Source: Pseudoalteromonas luteoviolacea NCIMB 1942
GTDB lineage: Bacteria; Pseudomonadota; Gammaproteobacteria; Enterobacterales; Alteromonadaceae
Length of the DNA: 64,000 nt
Reading direction: 5' to 3'
Assembly (NCBI RefSeq): GCF_001625595.1
Contig: NZ_AUXT01000171.1
Coordinates: 1-64,000, forward strand
The notes beneath the pieces are model-generated. The model was not told where the DNA came from and made no database searches. It was given only the letters and a program-made list of their open reading frames with translations. How positions within the stretch are numbered: position 1 is the first letter of the stretch; every line of letters starts with the position of its first letter. This document shows, one piece after another, positions 37,815 through 47,442 of this stretch. The translations under genes and the position numbers were made by a program.

Positions 37815-38552
37815 CTATAAGTCGGTTACTAAGCGAATAACAGTCTGTTTGACTTCATCGCTGCATGTATTGATAAAGAAGTGATCGCCATTGAATGCAT
37901 GTGTAGTAATTGGGGTAGCAGATAAATCTTGCCAAGCATCAATTTGTTCAGCGGTGACATCGACATCATCTTTTCCAAATAACACATCAATAGGGGTTGG
38001 CAAAGCGTAGTTGTTTGCTTGGTAGCATTCAGCTATCTCAAAGTCTGCACGCAGTAAAGGCAAAAATAATTCCATCAACTCGGTGTTTTCAAGTATTTCT
38101 TTGGGAGTACCATTGAGTGATTTTAGTTCTTCTATAAATTCATCGTGTGGCAGATTATAGAATGGACGTTTGTGGCTTTTTAAGTGTGGTGCACGACTCC
38201 CAGATGCAATTATTTTTAATGGAATTGTGCTGTTTGTTTGTAGCAAATGGTTGGCGAGTTCGTAAGCGATGCGACTTCCTAAACTATGACCGAAGAAAAT
38301 ACATGGTTTTTGAGTGATAAATGATTGATGTGACATAAGCTCATCAATAATGGCACGCATGGTGTTGTGTGCCGGTTCCATCAACCTTGAACCGCGACCA
38401 GGTAATTGAACGGCAACCAGTTCAATATGTGTAGGCATGTCATTCACCCAAGGCATAAATATACTCGGTGCGCCACCTGCATATGGGAAGCAGAACAAAC
38501 GGAGCGTTGCATTTGGATTTGGTTTTGGAATAGAAAACAGTTTACTTGTCAT
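37815..38552 (-). CDS. type II thioesterase (GrsT/RifR family)
   Basis: A 245-residue alpha/beta hydrolase. It has LFCFPYAGGAPSIFMPW near the N-terminus, the nucleophile elbow FGHSLGSRIAYEL with Ser90, a lid region, LFGKDDVDVTAEQIDAW (acid) and FNGDHFFINT (catalytic His). Such enzymes clear misloaded carrier proteins in non-ribosomal peptide or polyketide assembly lines. No synthetase or carrier-protein gene is in this window, so it serves a distant cluster or is a leftover. The neighbouring Fur-like box makes a siderophore link imaginable, but only as inference. Confidence 0.87.
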   Translation of the reverse strand: MTSKLFSIPKPNPNATLRLFCFPYAGGAPSIFMPWVNDMPTHIELVAVQLPGRGSRLMEPAHNTMRAIIDELMSHQSFITQKPCIFFGHSLGSRIAYELANHLLQTNSTIPLKIIASGSRAPHLKSHKRPFYNLPHDEFIEELKSLNGTPKEILENTELMELFLPLLRADFEIAECYQANNYALPTPIDVLFGKDDVDVTAEQIDAWQDLSATPITTHAFNGDHFFINTCSDEVKQTVIRLVTDL

Positions 38553-38696
38553 GATGTCGTTATTTTAATTAGACTTTTTAGCCTATCCTATCAATTTATC
38601 CGAAATTGTATAGTGCCTAAATAGGCTAAAAGGAGCAGGAAAAATAGAATTTTCGATAAATATACAGAGGAAACTTATCCGAATTGTATGCATGAT

Positions 38697-38903
38697 TTAT
38701 TGAGTTATCGAAAAATACGCTACGTACAGAACAAATGTGCTTACTTTCTCATTCTGGACTCGATATATTATCTGGAATTTGTCAGCCGATAAGTTGTTAA
38801 AATAGTCAGGATCGGAGACAATATGCGGATATGTGTTCATAGTTGAGTGCACTGAATTAGCAATCGCACTCCGAAAAGCCAAAAGTAGAGTTTTCAATGT
38901 CAA
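38697..38903 (-). pseudogene. possible remnant of a RelE/ParE-type toxin gene
   Basis: A minus-strand frame in an otherwise empty 344-base gap. Its C-terminal part, KFQIIYRVQNEKVSTFVLYV, resembles the last two strands of RelE/ParE toxins (typically YRVIYRxxxxxxxVLxV). The N-terminal part is missing or disguised, the start would be TTG inside prfC, and no antitoxin is visible. The call is weak and chance is possible. Confidence 0.2.
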
Positions 38904-40486
38904 ATAACAGTATCCAGCAAGAGGTCTCGCTACGTCGTACTTTTGCCATCATTTCTCACCCGGATGCGGGTAAAACCACTATCACAGAAAAGGTTCTTTT
39001 ATTCGGAAAGGCGTTACAACAAGCCGGTACCGTAAAAGGGCGTGGTTCAAACCAACACGCAAAATCTGACTGGATGGATATGGAAAAGGAGCGTGGTATC
39101 TCTGTAACCACATCTGTTATGCAATTTCCGTACAATGAGTGCCTGGTAAATTTACTTGATACTCCGGGACATGAAGACTTCTCTGAAGATACTTATCGTA
39201 CGCTGACGGCTGTGGATTCTTGCTTGATGGTTATCGATGCCGCAAAGGGTGTTGAGGATCGTACACGTAAATTAATGGAAGTAACGCGCTTACGCGATAC
39301 GCCTATTGTCACGTTTATGAATAAACTAGACCGTGATATCCGCGATCCAATGGAAGTGCTAGACGAAGTTGAGACTGAACTGAATATCATGTGCGCGCCA
39401 GTAACTTGGCCAATTGGTTGTGGTAAAGAGTTCAAAGGTGTTTATCACATTCACCGCGATGAGACTATTTTGTATCAAACAGGCCAAGGCCATACGATTC
39501 AAGAAAAGCGTATTATTAAAGGCTTAGACAATAGCGAATTGGATGAGGCGGTAGGCGAAAGTCTGGCTGAACAATTGCGTGAAGAGTTGGAGCTAGTGAT
39601 TGGTGCATCTCATGAATTTGACCAAGAGCTATTTTTAAGTGGTGAATTGACGCCGGTTTTCTTTGGTACTGCACTTGGTAACTTTGGCGTTGACCACATG
39701 TTAGATGGCTTAACTGAATGGGCTCCGACGCCGTTACCGCGTCAAACTGATGAGCGTGAGATTAAAGCGGACGAAGAAAAGTTCACTGGCTTCGTTTTCA
39801 AAATTCAAGCAAACATGGACCCGAAACACCGTGACCGTATTGCCTTCATGCGTATTGTATCGGGTAAATACAGCCAAGGTATGAAGATGAACCATATCCG
39901 TATTGGTAAGCAAGTCAGCATTTCTGATGCGGTAACCTTTATGGCGGGCGATCGCGAGCGTGCACAGGAAGCATTCGCAGGTGACATTATCGGTTTGCAT
40001 AACCACGGTACGATTCAAATTGGTGATACGTTTACGCAGGGTGAAAAGCTGAAGTTCAGCGGCATTCCTAACTTCGCACCAGAATTATTCCGTCGTATTC
40101 GCCTAAAAGATCCTCTAAAACAAAAGCAACTTCTAAAGGGGTTGGTTCAGTTGTCTGAAGAAGGTGCGGTACAAGTATTTAGACCACTGGCAAACAATGA
40201 TCTTATTGTAGGCGCGGTTGGTGTGCTGCAGTTCGATGTGGTTGTTGCGCGACTGAAATCTGAGTATAACGTTGATGCAATCTATGAGAGTGTTGCTGTT
40301 CAGACTGCGCGCTGGGTAAGCTGTGATGACGAGAAGAAAATGGCTGAGTTTAGACGCAAGTGCGAGCAAAACTTGGCACTAGATGGCGGTGATAACCTGA
40401 CCTATGTTGCGCCAAGTCGAGTGAACTTGAACTTATCTGTTGAACGTTATCCTGAAGTTAAATTCCACCAAACACGCGAACACTAA
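38897..40486 (+). CDS. prfC: peptide chain release factor 3
   Basis: A 529-residue translational GTPase that recycles RF1 and RF2 from the ribosome after termination. G1 is [10 protein letters not shown], the switch region contains [13 protein letters not shown]3 is DTPGHEDF and G4 is NKLDRD. Downstream domains include [20 protein letters not shown], and the end matches E. coli RF3 (529 residues). It is followed by a hairpin and then argS. Confidence 0.97.
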   Translation: MSNNSIQQEVSLRRTFAIISHPDAGKTTITEKVLLFGKALQQAGTVKGRGSNQHAKSDWMDMEKERGISVTTSVMQFPYNECLVNLLDTPGHEDFSEDTYRTLTAVDSCLMVIDAAKGVEDRTRKLMEVTRLRDTPIVTFMNKLDRDIRDPMEVLDEVETELNIMCAPVTWPIGCGKEFKGVYHIHRDETILYQTGQGHTIQEKRIIKGLDNSELDEAVGESLAEQLREELELVIGASHEFDQELFLSGELTPVFFGTALGNFGVDHMLDGLTEWAPTPLPRQTDEREIKADEEKFTGFVFKIQANMDPKHRDRIAFMRIVSGKYSQGMKMNHIRIGKQVSISDAVTFMAGDRERAQEAFAGDIIGLHNHGTIQIGDTFTQGEKLKFSGIPNFAPELFRRIRLKDPLKQKQLLKGLVQLSEEGAVQVFRPLANNDLIVGAVGVLQFDVVVARLKSEYNVDAIYESVAVQTARWVSCDDEKKMAEFRRKCEQNLALDGGDNLTYVAPSRVNLNLSVERYPEVKFHQTREH

Positions 40487-40501
40487 ATTGGTACAAACCA
40501 G

Positions 40502-40528
40502 CTGTTCAAGCCACTCTACCTTGAACAG
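40502..40528. terminator. hairpin after prfC
   Basis: Nine-base arms CTGTTCAAG and CTTGAACAG with a 9-base loop. The following sequence is only moderately T-rich, so termination may be partial. Confidence 0.45.
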
Positions 40529-40640
40529 TTAGGTTGTAATTCGATAGGGCGAATTTTGAATTGCCCCAAATTGAAGTGACCAACTAATTCTATGTGTATA
40601 GCCAGTTTATTTGGCTAAACACGAAAAAGATGAGAATTCC

Positions 40641-42383
40641 ATGAACATTAAAAGTATTTTAATTGAAAAGGCAAACGCGGCAATGCTTGCTGCAGGTATC
40701 CCTGAAGGAACAAACCCAGCAGTAACGCAAAGTACTCGCCCACAGTTTGGTGATTACCAAATCAACGGGGCAATGGGCGCGGCAAAAGCATTAAAAACAA
40801 ACCCACGCGAAGTTGCACAAAAAATCATCGATAACTTAGCGGTTGAAGAACTGGCTGATAAAGTCGAAATTGCTGGCCCTGGTTTCATCAATATCCATTT
40901 AAAGTCAGAGTTCTTAGCGAGCAGTCTAGAGGCTGCAAACCAAGACAGTAAACTAGGTGTTGCTGAGCATGCGCAGCAACATAAAGTGGTCGTCGATTAC
41001 TCTTCGCCAAATCTGGCAAAAGAAATGCACGTTGGTCACTTGCGTTCAACCATCATTGGTGATGCGGTAGTGCGCGCTCTTGAGTTTCGTGGCGATCAGG
41101 TTATTCGTCAAAACCACATGGGTGACTGGGGCACACAGTTTGGTATGTTGATTGCTCACCTAGAAGACTTACTTGAACAAGGTATTGATCTTGAAACTGT
41201 GGCACTTGCCGATCTAGAAAGCTTCTATCGCGACGCAAAGAAGCGTTTTGACGATGAAGAAGGCTTTGCAGATAAAGCGCGTGACTACGTTGTAAAACTA
41301 CAAGGTGGCGATGTGCACTGTGAAAAACTGTGGCAATTATTTATCGACACCTCTGTTAAGCATTCAGAAGAAGTTTACAAAAAGCTTAATGTGACTTTAG
41401 GTCGTGAAGACATCAAAGCAGAGAGTGCTTATAACGCACGTCTTAATGGCGTGATTGAGCTATTAAAAGAAAAGGGTATTGCGGTAGAAGACCAAGGTGC
41501 TCAGGTTGTGTTCCTCGATGAACTTGCCAATAAAGACGGTGAACCATCAGTGTTCATCGTGCAAAAATCTGGCGGCGGTTTCTTGTACTCAACAACGGAT
41601 TTAGCAGCGTGTGATTATCGCTCAAACGAGTTGGATGTTGATCGAATTTTAATTTTTGTTGATGCAAGGCAGGGTCTACACTTTAATCAAGTAGAGATCA
41701 CAGCTCGTAAAGCAGGTCTGTTAAAAGGCAAAACAAGTTATGAACCAAGCTTGTTTGGCACCATGATGGGTGACGATGGCAAGCCGTTCAAAACGCGTAC
41801 TGGTGGGACAGTTAAGCTTGCTGACTTACTTGATGAGGCTGTAAGCCGTGCAGCTGATAAGCTTGCTGGTCGTGCCTCTGAGCTTTCAGAAGAAGCACGT
41901 ACAGAAATTGCTCGTAAAGTGGGTATTGGTGCTGTGAAATACGCTGATCTATCTAAACACCGTACGAGTGACTATATCTTCAACTGGGATACGATGCTGA
42001 GCTTCGAAGGGGCAACAGCACCATATCTTCAGTACGCATATACACGTGTAAGAAGTATTTTCCGTAAAGCGAACGTCAATAGCAATGAGCTAGCTGGCAA
42101 GATTGAAATCGTAGCGCCGCAAGAAAAAGCGCTTGCTCTTAAGCTGTTGCAGCTAGAAGAAATCTTGGATCTGATGATCAACGAAGCGACACCGCACGTA
42201 TTGTGTGGGTACTTATATGAGCTTGCGAGCTTGTACATGTCTTTCTATGAAGCGTGTCCAATCTTGAAAGACGACGTGAGTGAACAAACACGTGAAAGCC
42301 GTCTAGTTCTGTGTAACCTAGTGGCGAAAACGCTTCAGTCTGGTTTAGACCTATTGGGTATTGAGGTAATGGAGCAAATGTAA
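40641..42383 (+). CDS. argS: arginyl-tRNA synthetase
   Basis: A 580-residue class I synthetase that charges tRNA-Arg. I use the ATG at 40641 ([19 protein letters not shown]), which matches the E. coli start; ten more codons exist from a TTG. It has the N-terminal tRNA-binding domain, the HIGH-like signature [11 protein letters not shown] preceded by [10 protein letters not shown], and a C-terminal anticodon domain. The KMSKS loop is replaced by GKPFKTRTG, as in other bacterial ArgRS. It is closed by a strong terminator. Confidence 0.97.
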   Translation: MNIKSILIEKANAAMLAAGIPEGTNPAVTQSTRPQFGDYQINGAMGAAKALKTNPREVAQKIIDNLAVEELADKVEIAGPGFINIHLKSEFLASSLEAANQDSKLGVAEHAQQHKVVVDYSSPNLAKEMHVGHLRSTIIGDAVVRALEFRGDQVIRQNHMGDWGTQFGMLIAHLEDLLEQGIDLETVALADLESFYRDAKKRFDDEEGFADKARDYVVKLQGGDVHCEKLWQLFIDTSVKHSEEVYKKLNVTLGREDIKAESAYNARLNGVIELLKEKGIAVEDQGAQVVFLDELANKDGEPSVFIVQKSGGGFLYSTTDLAACDYRSNELDVDRILIFVDARQGLHFNQVEITARKAGLLKGKTSYEPSLFGTMMGDDGKPFKTRTGGTVKLADLLDEAVSRAADKLAGRASELSEEARTEIARKVGIGAVKYADLSKHRTSDYIFNWDTMLSFEGATAPYLQYAYTRVRSIFRKANVNSNELAGKIEIVAPQEKALALKLLQLEEILDLMINEATPHVLCGYLYELASLYMSFYEACPILKDDVSEQTRESRLVLCNLVAKTLQSGLDLLGIEVMEQM

Positions 42384-42409
42384 TGTTTGCTTTGCACGCT
42401 TAATATTAC

Positions 42410-42438
42410 AAAAAGCCGCCAGATTAGGGCGGCTTTTT
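42410..42438 (+). terminator. Rho-independent terminator after argS
   Basis: Arms AAAAGCCGCC and GGCGGCTTTT with a short loop, then T-rich sequence. Confidence 0.92.
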
Positions 42439-42507
42439 ATTATTTGATGGCGACCTGATAGAGTGTGTCAGGTGGAGATAATTAGGAATTGCTAGGGAGT
42501 CGCCCTG

Positions 42508-43149
42508 ATGAAATTAGATGATATTCGCAGAGAATATATACAAGGTGGATTAAACAGAGAAATGCTTGATGAAAACCCCATTGCTCAATTTGAGAAATGG
42601 TTAGCACAAGCAGTAGAAGCCAAATTTAGCGCCGATCCCACCGCGATGGTAGTTGCTACGGTGGATGAAGAGGGGCAGCCCTCACAGCGTATCGTACTAC
42701 TCAAGCAACTTGATCAAAACGGCTTTGTATTTTTTACCAATACAGGGTCAAAAAAGGCACAAGATCTCGGTGTAAACAACAAAATTTCACTGCACTTTCC
42801 TTGGCATGCCATTGAACGACAAGTCATCGTATATGGCGAAGCGCAATCTTTAAGCACCGCTGCGGTTGCGAAATACTTTTTATCTAGGCCTAAAGAAAGC
42901 CAATTGGCAGCTTGGGCTTCTCAGCAGTCTCGTCCAGTGTCTTCTCGCCAAGCATTGATGCAGACTTTTCAGAGCATGAAAAGTAAGTTTGCAAAAGGCG
43001 ATATTCCGCTGCCTGATTTTTGGGGTGGCTACTGTGTGGTGCCACATAAAATTGAGTTTTGGCAAGGTGGTGAGCACAGGTTGCACGACCGCTTTATGTA
43101 TATCAAGCAAGCAGATGATAGTTGGCAGATTGAGCGCTTAAATCCTTAG
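42508..43149 (+). CDS. pdxH: pyridoxamine 5'-phosphate oxidase
   Basis: A 213-residue FMN enzyme that makes pyridoxal 5'-phosphate. Typical blocks are [68 protein letters not shown] and RLHDRF. The C-terminus ends in the conserved ERLNP-like sequence. A GGGAG site precedes the ATG. It ends two bases before the TatD-family gene, so the two likely share a transcript. Confidence 0.97.
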   Translation: MKLDDIRREYIQGGLNREMLDENPIAQFEKWLAQAVEAKFSADPTAMVVATVDEEGQPSQRIVLLKQLDQNGFVFFTNTGSKKAQDLGVNNKISLHFPWHAIERQVIVYGEAQSLSTAAVAKYFLSRPKESQLAAWASQQSRPVSSRQALMQTFQSMKSKFAKGDIPLPDFWGGYCVVPHKIEFWQGGEHRLHDRFMYIKQADDSWQIERLNP

Positions 43150-43151
43150 CC

Positions 43152-43916
43152 ATGCATTTTATCGATACGCACTGTCATCTTGATTTTGAAGAGTTAGATG
43201 ACGAGTTAGATTTGCATATTCGCGATGCAGCGAGCCTCGGCATCACAAAGTTTGTGGTGCCTGGTATTACACTGGCGCAAAGTAAATCGCTGCTTGATTT
43301 TAAACTGCGCTATAAACAATGCCATATCGCTTTTGGTCTACATCCTTATTTCTTAGCGCCAGAGAGTGGTAACGAGATGGACGAGCTTTGCCAGCTTGCG
43401 CAGTGTCATCGGGATAAGCTCAGTGCCATTGGTGAGTGTGGCATTGATGCTAAATGTAACCATTTAGAACTGCAACAGGCACTATTCACTCAGCACATTC
43501 AACTTGCTAACACATTAGCGTTACCGCTCATTGTTCATCACAGACAAAGTCATCACTTGATTGCACAGGCATTTAAAGCCGTGAAGCCTCAATATGGCGG
43601 GGTTATTCACGCATTTTCAGGGTCTGTGCAGCAAGCCAAATATTATGCTGATATGGGTTTCAAGCTGGGAATGGGAGGCACCATAACATACCCTAGAGCA
43701 CAAAAAACACACGCAGTGATAAAAGCGCTGCCGCTGACGTGTTTTGTGTTAGAAACTGACGCGCCGTCTATGCCACTTAATGGTTTTCAAGGTCAGCCTA
43801 ATCTGCCAAAGCGCTTGTTTGATGTGTTTGAGCACTTTTGTTCATTACGCGATGAATCTAAGCAAGAAATAGCGCATCAGCTTTACTCTTCTTCTTGTGC
43901 ACTTTTTTCTATCTGA
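43152..43916 (+). CDS. TatD-family metal-dependent hydrolase
   Basis: A 254-residue TIM-barrel hydrolase. Metal-binding motifs are present: FIDTHCHLDF at the start, GECGIDA, LIVHHRQSH, GGVIHAFSGS and LETDAPSMP. TatD enzymes act as DNases or D-aminoacyl-tRNA related hydrolases; the precise substrate of this paralogue (YjjV-like rather than TatD proper) cannot be decided. It follows pdxH directly. Its last 34 bases overlap the 3' end of the convergent ytjB-type gene. Confidence 0.9.
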   Translation: MHFIDTHCHLDFEELDDELDLHIRDAASLGITKFVVPGITLAQSKSLLDFKLRYKQCHIAFGLHPYFLAPESGNEMDELCQLAQCHRDKLSAIGECGIDAKCNHLELQQALFTQHIQLANTLALPLIVHHRQSHHLIAQAFKAVKPQYGGVIHAFSGSVQQAKYYADMGFKLGMGGTITYPRAQKTHAVIKALPLTCFVLETDAPSMPLNGFQGQPNLPKRLFDVFEHFCSLRDESKQEIAHQLYSSSCALFSI

Positions 43917-44500
43917 TTTTTCACATCTCTGCGGGTTAACGCGCGACCAATTTGCCAAGTAAAAATACCTACAATAATGAGCATTAATAATACAACGCGA
44001 CCGAGCTGGTGAAAGTGTTTATGACTTTCGCTCATTGCAGCATCGGTTAGATACTCAATACTGACAAAACCAATAGTTTGTTCATTGTGCTCTATGGTAC
44101 TTACGATGGCATCTTTACTGGGGTTTATACCTGCCAACCCACTCGGTAAGCCCGTAAAGCTTGGCGGTGCACTAAGCCCATCATTACCCATTACAAAGCT
44201 CCCTTGAGGACTGTACACCGCCACAGAGAGGACATAGGGATCACTGGCTAGGTGATTGCTCAATGCCCTTAGTCTAGGAGTATCCGAGCGTGATAGCGGT
44301 TCCGCAGCGTTGAGAGCAAACTGATTGACTAAGCTTTGAGCGGCGTGATTGGCATTGGTATGTAGTAACTGATGTGAGCGAAAGCTGGTATTGCTGGCAA
44401 TCCAAACTAACGCGAGTAAGCAACTAGCTGCCACAATGAGCCGTAACATACGCTTGCTTTTAGAGGATTTGAGAAACTCGCTGGCTTGTGTATTTTTCAT
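43883..44500 (-). CDS. YtjB/Smp family inner-membrane protein (AhpA-like)
   Basis: A 205-residue protein with helices near residues 20-40 and 165-183 flanking a periplasmic domain (SVAVYSPQGSFVMGND; IEHNEQTIGFVSIEYL). It has the overall form of E. coli Smp/YtjB, which also lies divergently beside serB, and that context is the main support. The function is not well defined in any species. The 3' end overlaps the TatD-family gene by 34 bases on the opposite strand. Confidence 0.8.
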   Translation of the reverse strand: MKNTQASEFLKSSKSKRMLRLIVAASCLLALVWIASNTSFRSHQLLHTNANHAAQSLVNQFALNAAEPLSRSDTPRLRALSNHLASDPYVLSVAVYSPQGSFVMGNDGLSAPPSFTGLPSGLAGINPSKDAIVSTIEHNEQTIGFVSIEYLTDAAMSESHKHFHQLGRVVLLMLIIVGIFTWQIGRALTRRDVKNQIEKSAQEEE

Positions 44501-44573
44501 AGTTAATAGTTGCTGGCTGACATTGCAGGCATTAGATGATAAAAAGGTCTCCTACCGTTTCTAGGAGTGCTCC

Positions 44574-45587
44574 ATGCCAATGCAAAATGTTATTGATATC
44601 AGTCAGCTTGATGTCCGCCCTGTTGAAAATCAACTTACCTTAGCAAAGTGGTATCCATTTGAAAATGGTCAATTGTCTGATGCAATAAGCGAAGAGAATG
44701 TGACAAGGCGATTCATCGTCTTGTTTGGAAGCGAGCTGAGCGGTAGCCAGGTTGCTGAATTTGTAGCATCGTTGGAATCGCCCGTCGAATGTCATCGTAT
44801 TTGTTGTTTTGAGGCACATCAGAGTTTGCCTCGGGGTATCGCAATAGAAGTCTCTTCAGACACTGATATTAAAGATTCTGTGCGTAACACAGCACGTCAA
44901 GTCGGTTGCCAAGGCGCTGTTTTAAATATTCTGCCACAACTCTCTGTTGTCGGCCTTCTAGTTATGGATATGGACTCCACGGCTATAGAAATTGAGTGTA
45001 TTGATGAAATTGCACGTTTGGCAGATGTGCATGATGAAGTTGCCTCTGTCACTGCTCAGGCGATGGCCGGACAGCTTGCATTTAGTGACAGTCTGCATCA
45101 AAGAGTTGCCAAGCTCAAAGGCATACCACTTAGTTTGATTGAGCCACTTAAGGCTAATTTACCTCTCATGCCCGGTGTTAAAGAGCTATGTATCGCGCTC
45201 AAAGCGCATGGTTGGCATTTGGCGATTGCATCTGGTGGCTTCACTTGGTTTGCACAAGCTGTACAAGAGCAGTTAGGCTTAGATTGGGTATTTGCAAATA
45301 CCCTAGAAATCGCAGATCAGCAGCTAACAGGTAAAGTGCTGGGTGAAGTGGTCGATGCACAAAAAAAAGCCGCAGTCTTAAAGACTTTACAGGCTGAGTA
45401 TAAAATTGCGCCTGAGCAAACCCTAGCGATGGGGGATGGTGCAAATGATCTGGTGATGATGGCGGCAGCTGATCTCGGAATTGCGGTGCATGGCAAACCC
45501 AAAGTTGTAGAGCAAGCAGATACGGCAATATGCCAAGGCTCGCTACTACAAGTATTGTATTTTCTGACGGTGCCAAGGCCTGAGTGA
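44574..45587 (+). CDS. serB: phosphoserine phosphatase
   Basis: A 337-residue HAD enzyme that dephosphorylates phosphoserine in the last step of serine synthesis. The N-terminal region is ACT-like. The HAD core has DMDSTAIEIECIDEIA with nucleophile Asp132, then IASGGFTWFA, and MGDGANDLVMMAAADLGIAVHGKP. An AGGAG site six bases upstream fixes the start. It is divergent from the ytjB-type gene, as in E. coli. Confidence 0.97.
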   Translation: MPMQNVIDISQLDVRPVENQLTLAKWYPFENGQLSDAISEENVTRRFIVLFGSELSGSQVAEFVASLESPVECHRICCFEAHQSLPRGIAIEVSSDTDIKDSVRNTARQVGCQGAVLNILPQLSVVGLLVMDMDSTAIEIECIDEIARLADVHDEVASVTAQAMAGQLAFSDSLHQRVAKLKGIPLSLIEPLKANLPLMPGVKELCIALKAHGWHLAIASGGFTWFAQAVQEQLGLDWVFANTLEIADQQLTGKVLGEVVDAQKKAAVLKTLQAEYKIAPEQTLAMGDGANDLVMMAAADLGIAVHGKPKVVEQADTAICQGSLLQVLYFLTVPRPE

Positions 45588-45615
45588 ACTTTATCGAAGG
45601 TAAGAGAGATATAGA

Positions 45616-46104
45616 TTGGTCGAGCAAAAATATGAACCATCAACCCATATTTTTCAAGGTCAAAAATACTCTCAGTCTGGGACTGTTTTGTATTCGACCC
45701 AAGCAACACAACAATGGATTGCGCTGGCAAAAGATTTGGAGATCACACCCATTTTATTTCCAGAGCATCCGCAAAAAGGCCGAACTCAAGAAGCTGAGTA
45801 TATAATGGGGATTCATCGAGACATCGCCAGTAAACAAGTAAGTTGTATTGCGCCAATAGGGTTAGCTTGGGATGCTGCGATACAGCATATGCCAAACGTC
45901 TCATTTCATACAGCAGATGGTAATCATGGTGCGCCTTCGGGTTTGTTACTGAGCAGTTTAATCTTCAGTGAGATAATCACGGGGGAGAGGGTAGATACTG
46001 GCCCTACTTCAATTATTCCCAACACAATACTTCGTATTGAACAACAAGGCGCATTAAGTCAAATCGCATCACAAGTCTTGGTTGAGCAACCAGCATGTGA
46101 CTAA
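45616..46104 (+). pseudogene. C-terminal remnant of an SGNH/GDSL-type hydrolase
   Basis: A frame of about 162 residues with a TTG start and a stop just upstream at 45601. The C-terminal part has the features of SGNH hydrolases: VSCIAPIGLAWDAAI, and the catalytic Asp-His block HTADGNHGAPSGLLLSSLIF. The N-terminal portion that should carry the GDS nucleophile and the Gly and Asn blocks is absent, and serB ends only 28 bases before, so the front of the gene has been lost. Some SGNH-like proteins have unusual order, but this one appears truncated and inactive. Confidence 0.6.
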
Positions 46105-46111
46105 CTTACCA

Positions 46112-46139
46112 GTGTGACACTTTTTCGGTCACACGTTTT
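46112..46139 (+). terminator. terminator-like hairpin before the pdh control region
   Basis: Arms GTGTGAC (46112-46118) and GTCACAC (46128-46134) around ACTTTTTCG, followed by GTTTTA. It isolates the pdhR promoter from serB and the remnant. Confidence 0.65.
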
Positions 46140-46305
46140 ACCCTATTCTTTAGGTAATATCGCTGTCTGTTTTTTCATTAAATTAAGCTGCATCCGTTAT
46201 GCATCGTACAGATGCTACTTGAAAAGTGTATCAAGTGATCCTTCACCTTAAATTTGAGGTTTTTCTCAGCCCCAGTTTACGTACTCCAAAGTTTCCCATT
46301 CCATC

Positions 46306-46316
46306 TGGTCTGACCA
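46306..46316. promoter_or_regulatory. pdhR: upstream PdhR-type box
   Basis: TGGTCTGACCA is a perfect dyad of the TGGTnnnACCA form recognised by PdhR. It is 145 bases upstream of the second box, a spacing that could allow looping or serve another promoter. Confidence 0.5.
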
Positions 46317-46410
46317 TTTTTATTTTTCTTTGCAATCAATTTTTTTTGTATAAAGTTTAATCTAAATGAACGCGGGAAAAGGATATTCAAATTGATGAAA
46401 AAGTGGATTT

Positions 46411-46439
46411 TTGACAGCGCCGCTTGATTTTGATAACTT
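46411..46439 (+). promoter_or_regulatory. predicted pdhR-aceEF promoter
   Basis: A consensus -35 TTGACA at 46411-46416, with a TGATAACTT segment at 46431-46439 as a weak -10. The PdhR box begins about 12 bases further on, covering the likely transcription start. Confidence 0.55.
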
Positions 46440-46450
46440 ATTGGTCAAAT

Positions 46451-46463
46451 TTGGTATGACCAA
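46451..46463. promoter_or_regulatory. pdhR: PdhR operator
   Basis: TTGGTATGACCAA equals the E. coli PdhR operator core (ATTGGTATGACCAAT type). It sits just after the predicted promoter and upstream of pdhR, so it should give pyruvate-relieved autorepression of pdhR-aceE-aceF. Confidence 0.85.
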
Positions 46464-46589
46464 TTTACCTAACAGGTCAAAATATACTAAATTTTCAAGT
46501 AAATATTGCCAAGTTTTAAGTACTTACAGTTAATCAATGGAAGTGCTGAGGCTTTGCTGGTGGATACAACCCAAATTGGCGTGTTATCA

Positions 46590-47339
46590 ATGTCTTTGAA
46601 AATTAAAGCTGCAAAACTGTCAGATGTGATTTTAGAGCAACTGGAAAATATGATCTTAGAAGGCTCATTGTTACCCGGTGAAAAGCTTCCTCCAGAGCGA
46701 GAGTTAGCTAAGCAGTTTGAAGTGTCTCGTCCCTCATTGAGAGAGGCGATTCAAAAGTTAGAAGCCAAGGGGTTAGTCACACGTCGTCAAGGCGGTGGCA
46801 CATATGTAAAAAACCAGCTTGAAGAAGGGTTAACTGATCCGCTTTTTGATCTGATCAGTAAACATCCTGAATCTCAATTTGACTTGTTAGAATTCCGTCA
46901 TGCGCTTGAAGGTATTGCAGCCTATTATGCTGCGCTTCGAGGTACAGACAATGACATGCAAAAAGTTAAGCAAAGCTACGACAATATTGCCAAAGTGGGT
47001 GACGATTTAACCCTTAAAGCTAAGGCAATCAATGCATTTCATTTCACTGTAGCAGAAGCGTCACATAATGTGGTGTTGTTACACCTAGTGCGCGGAATGC
47101 AAACATTACTTGAGCAAAATGTATTGCAGAACTTAACCGTATTGGTGCAAAAGTCAGACGTTAGTGAACAACTTGCGCAGCATCGTGCGGTGTTGATGGA
47201 TGCTGTTATTCAAGGTAACCCAGAAAAGGCAAGGCTCGCGAGTAATGCGCACCTTGCCTTTATTGAAGAAGCATTATTAGAAGCGGGCAGAGAGCGCTCT
47301 CGAATTGAGCGCAGTCTGAGACGCACTAAACAACAATAA
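46590..47339 (+). CDS. pdhR: pyruvate dehydrogenase complex repressor
   Basis: A 249-residue GntR-family regulator of the FadR subgroup. The ATG at 46590 gives MSLKIKAAKLSDVILEQLE, matching the E. coli start; the frame open 28 codons further upstream is not conserved. The winged helix has LLPGEKLPPERELAKQFEVS, PSLREAIQKLEAKGL and RRQGGGTYV. The C-terminal FCD domain binds pyruvate. It leads the pdh operon, with operators upstream and aceE 103 bases downstream. Confidence 0.95.
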   Translation: MSLKIKAAKLSDVILEQLENMILEGSLLPGEKLPPERELAKQFEVSRPSLREAIQKLEAKGLVTRRQGGGTYVKNQLEEGLTDPLFDLISKHPESQFDLLEFRHALEGIAAYYAALRGTDNDMQKVKQSYDNIAKVGDDLTLKAKAINAFHFTVAEASHNVVLLHLVRGMQTLLEQNVLQNLTVLVQKSDVSEQLAQHRAVLMDAVIQGNPEKARLASNAHLAFIEEALLEAGRERSRIERSLRRTKQQ

Positions 47340-47366
47340 GTTAGGTAAATTCGGTATTTTAAGCAA

Positions 47367-47403
47367 AATCAAGTTTTTATTGCTTGATTGCGCCTTAGGC
47401 GCA
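47367..47403 (+). promoter_or_regulatory. two overlapping hairpins between pdhR and aceE
   Basis: Arms AATCAAG (47367-47373) and CTTGATT (47383-47389), then TGCGCC-TTA-GGCGCA (47389-47403). The two stems share base 47389, so they could be alternatives. No U-run follows. They may mark a processing site or tune aceE expression relative to pdhR. Confidence 0.4.
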
Positions 47404-47442
47404 TTGAATAAATTTGCATTTTAAACATAAGGAACACTCCAT

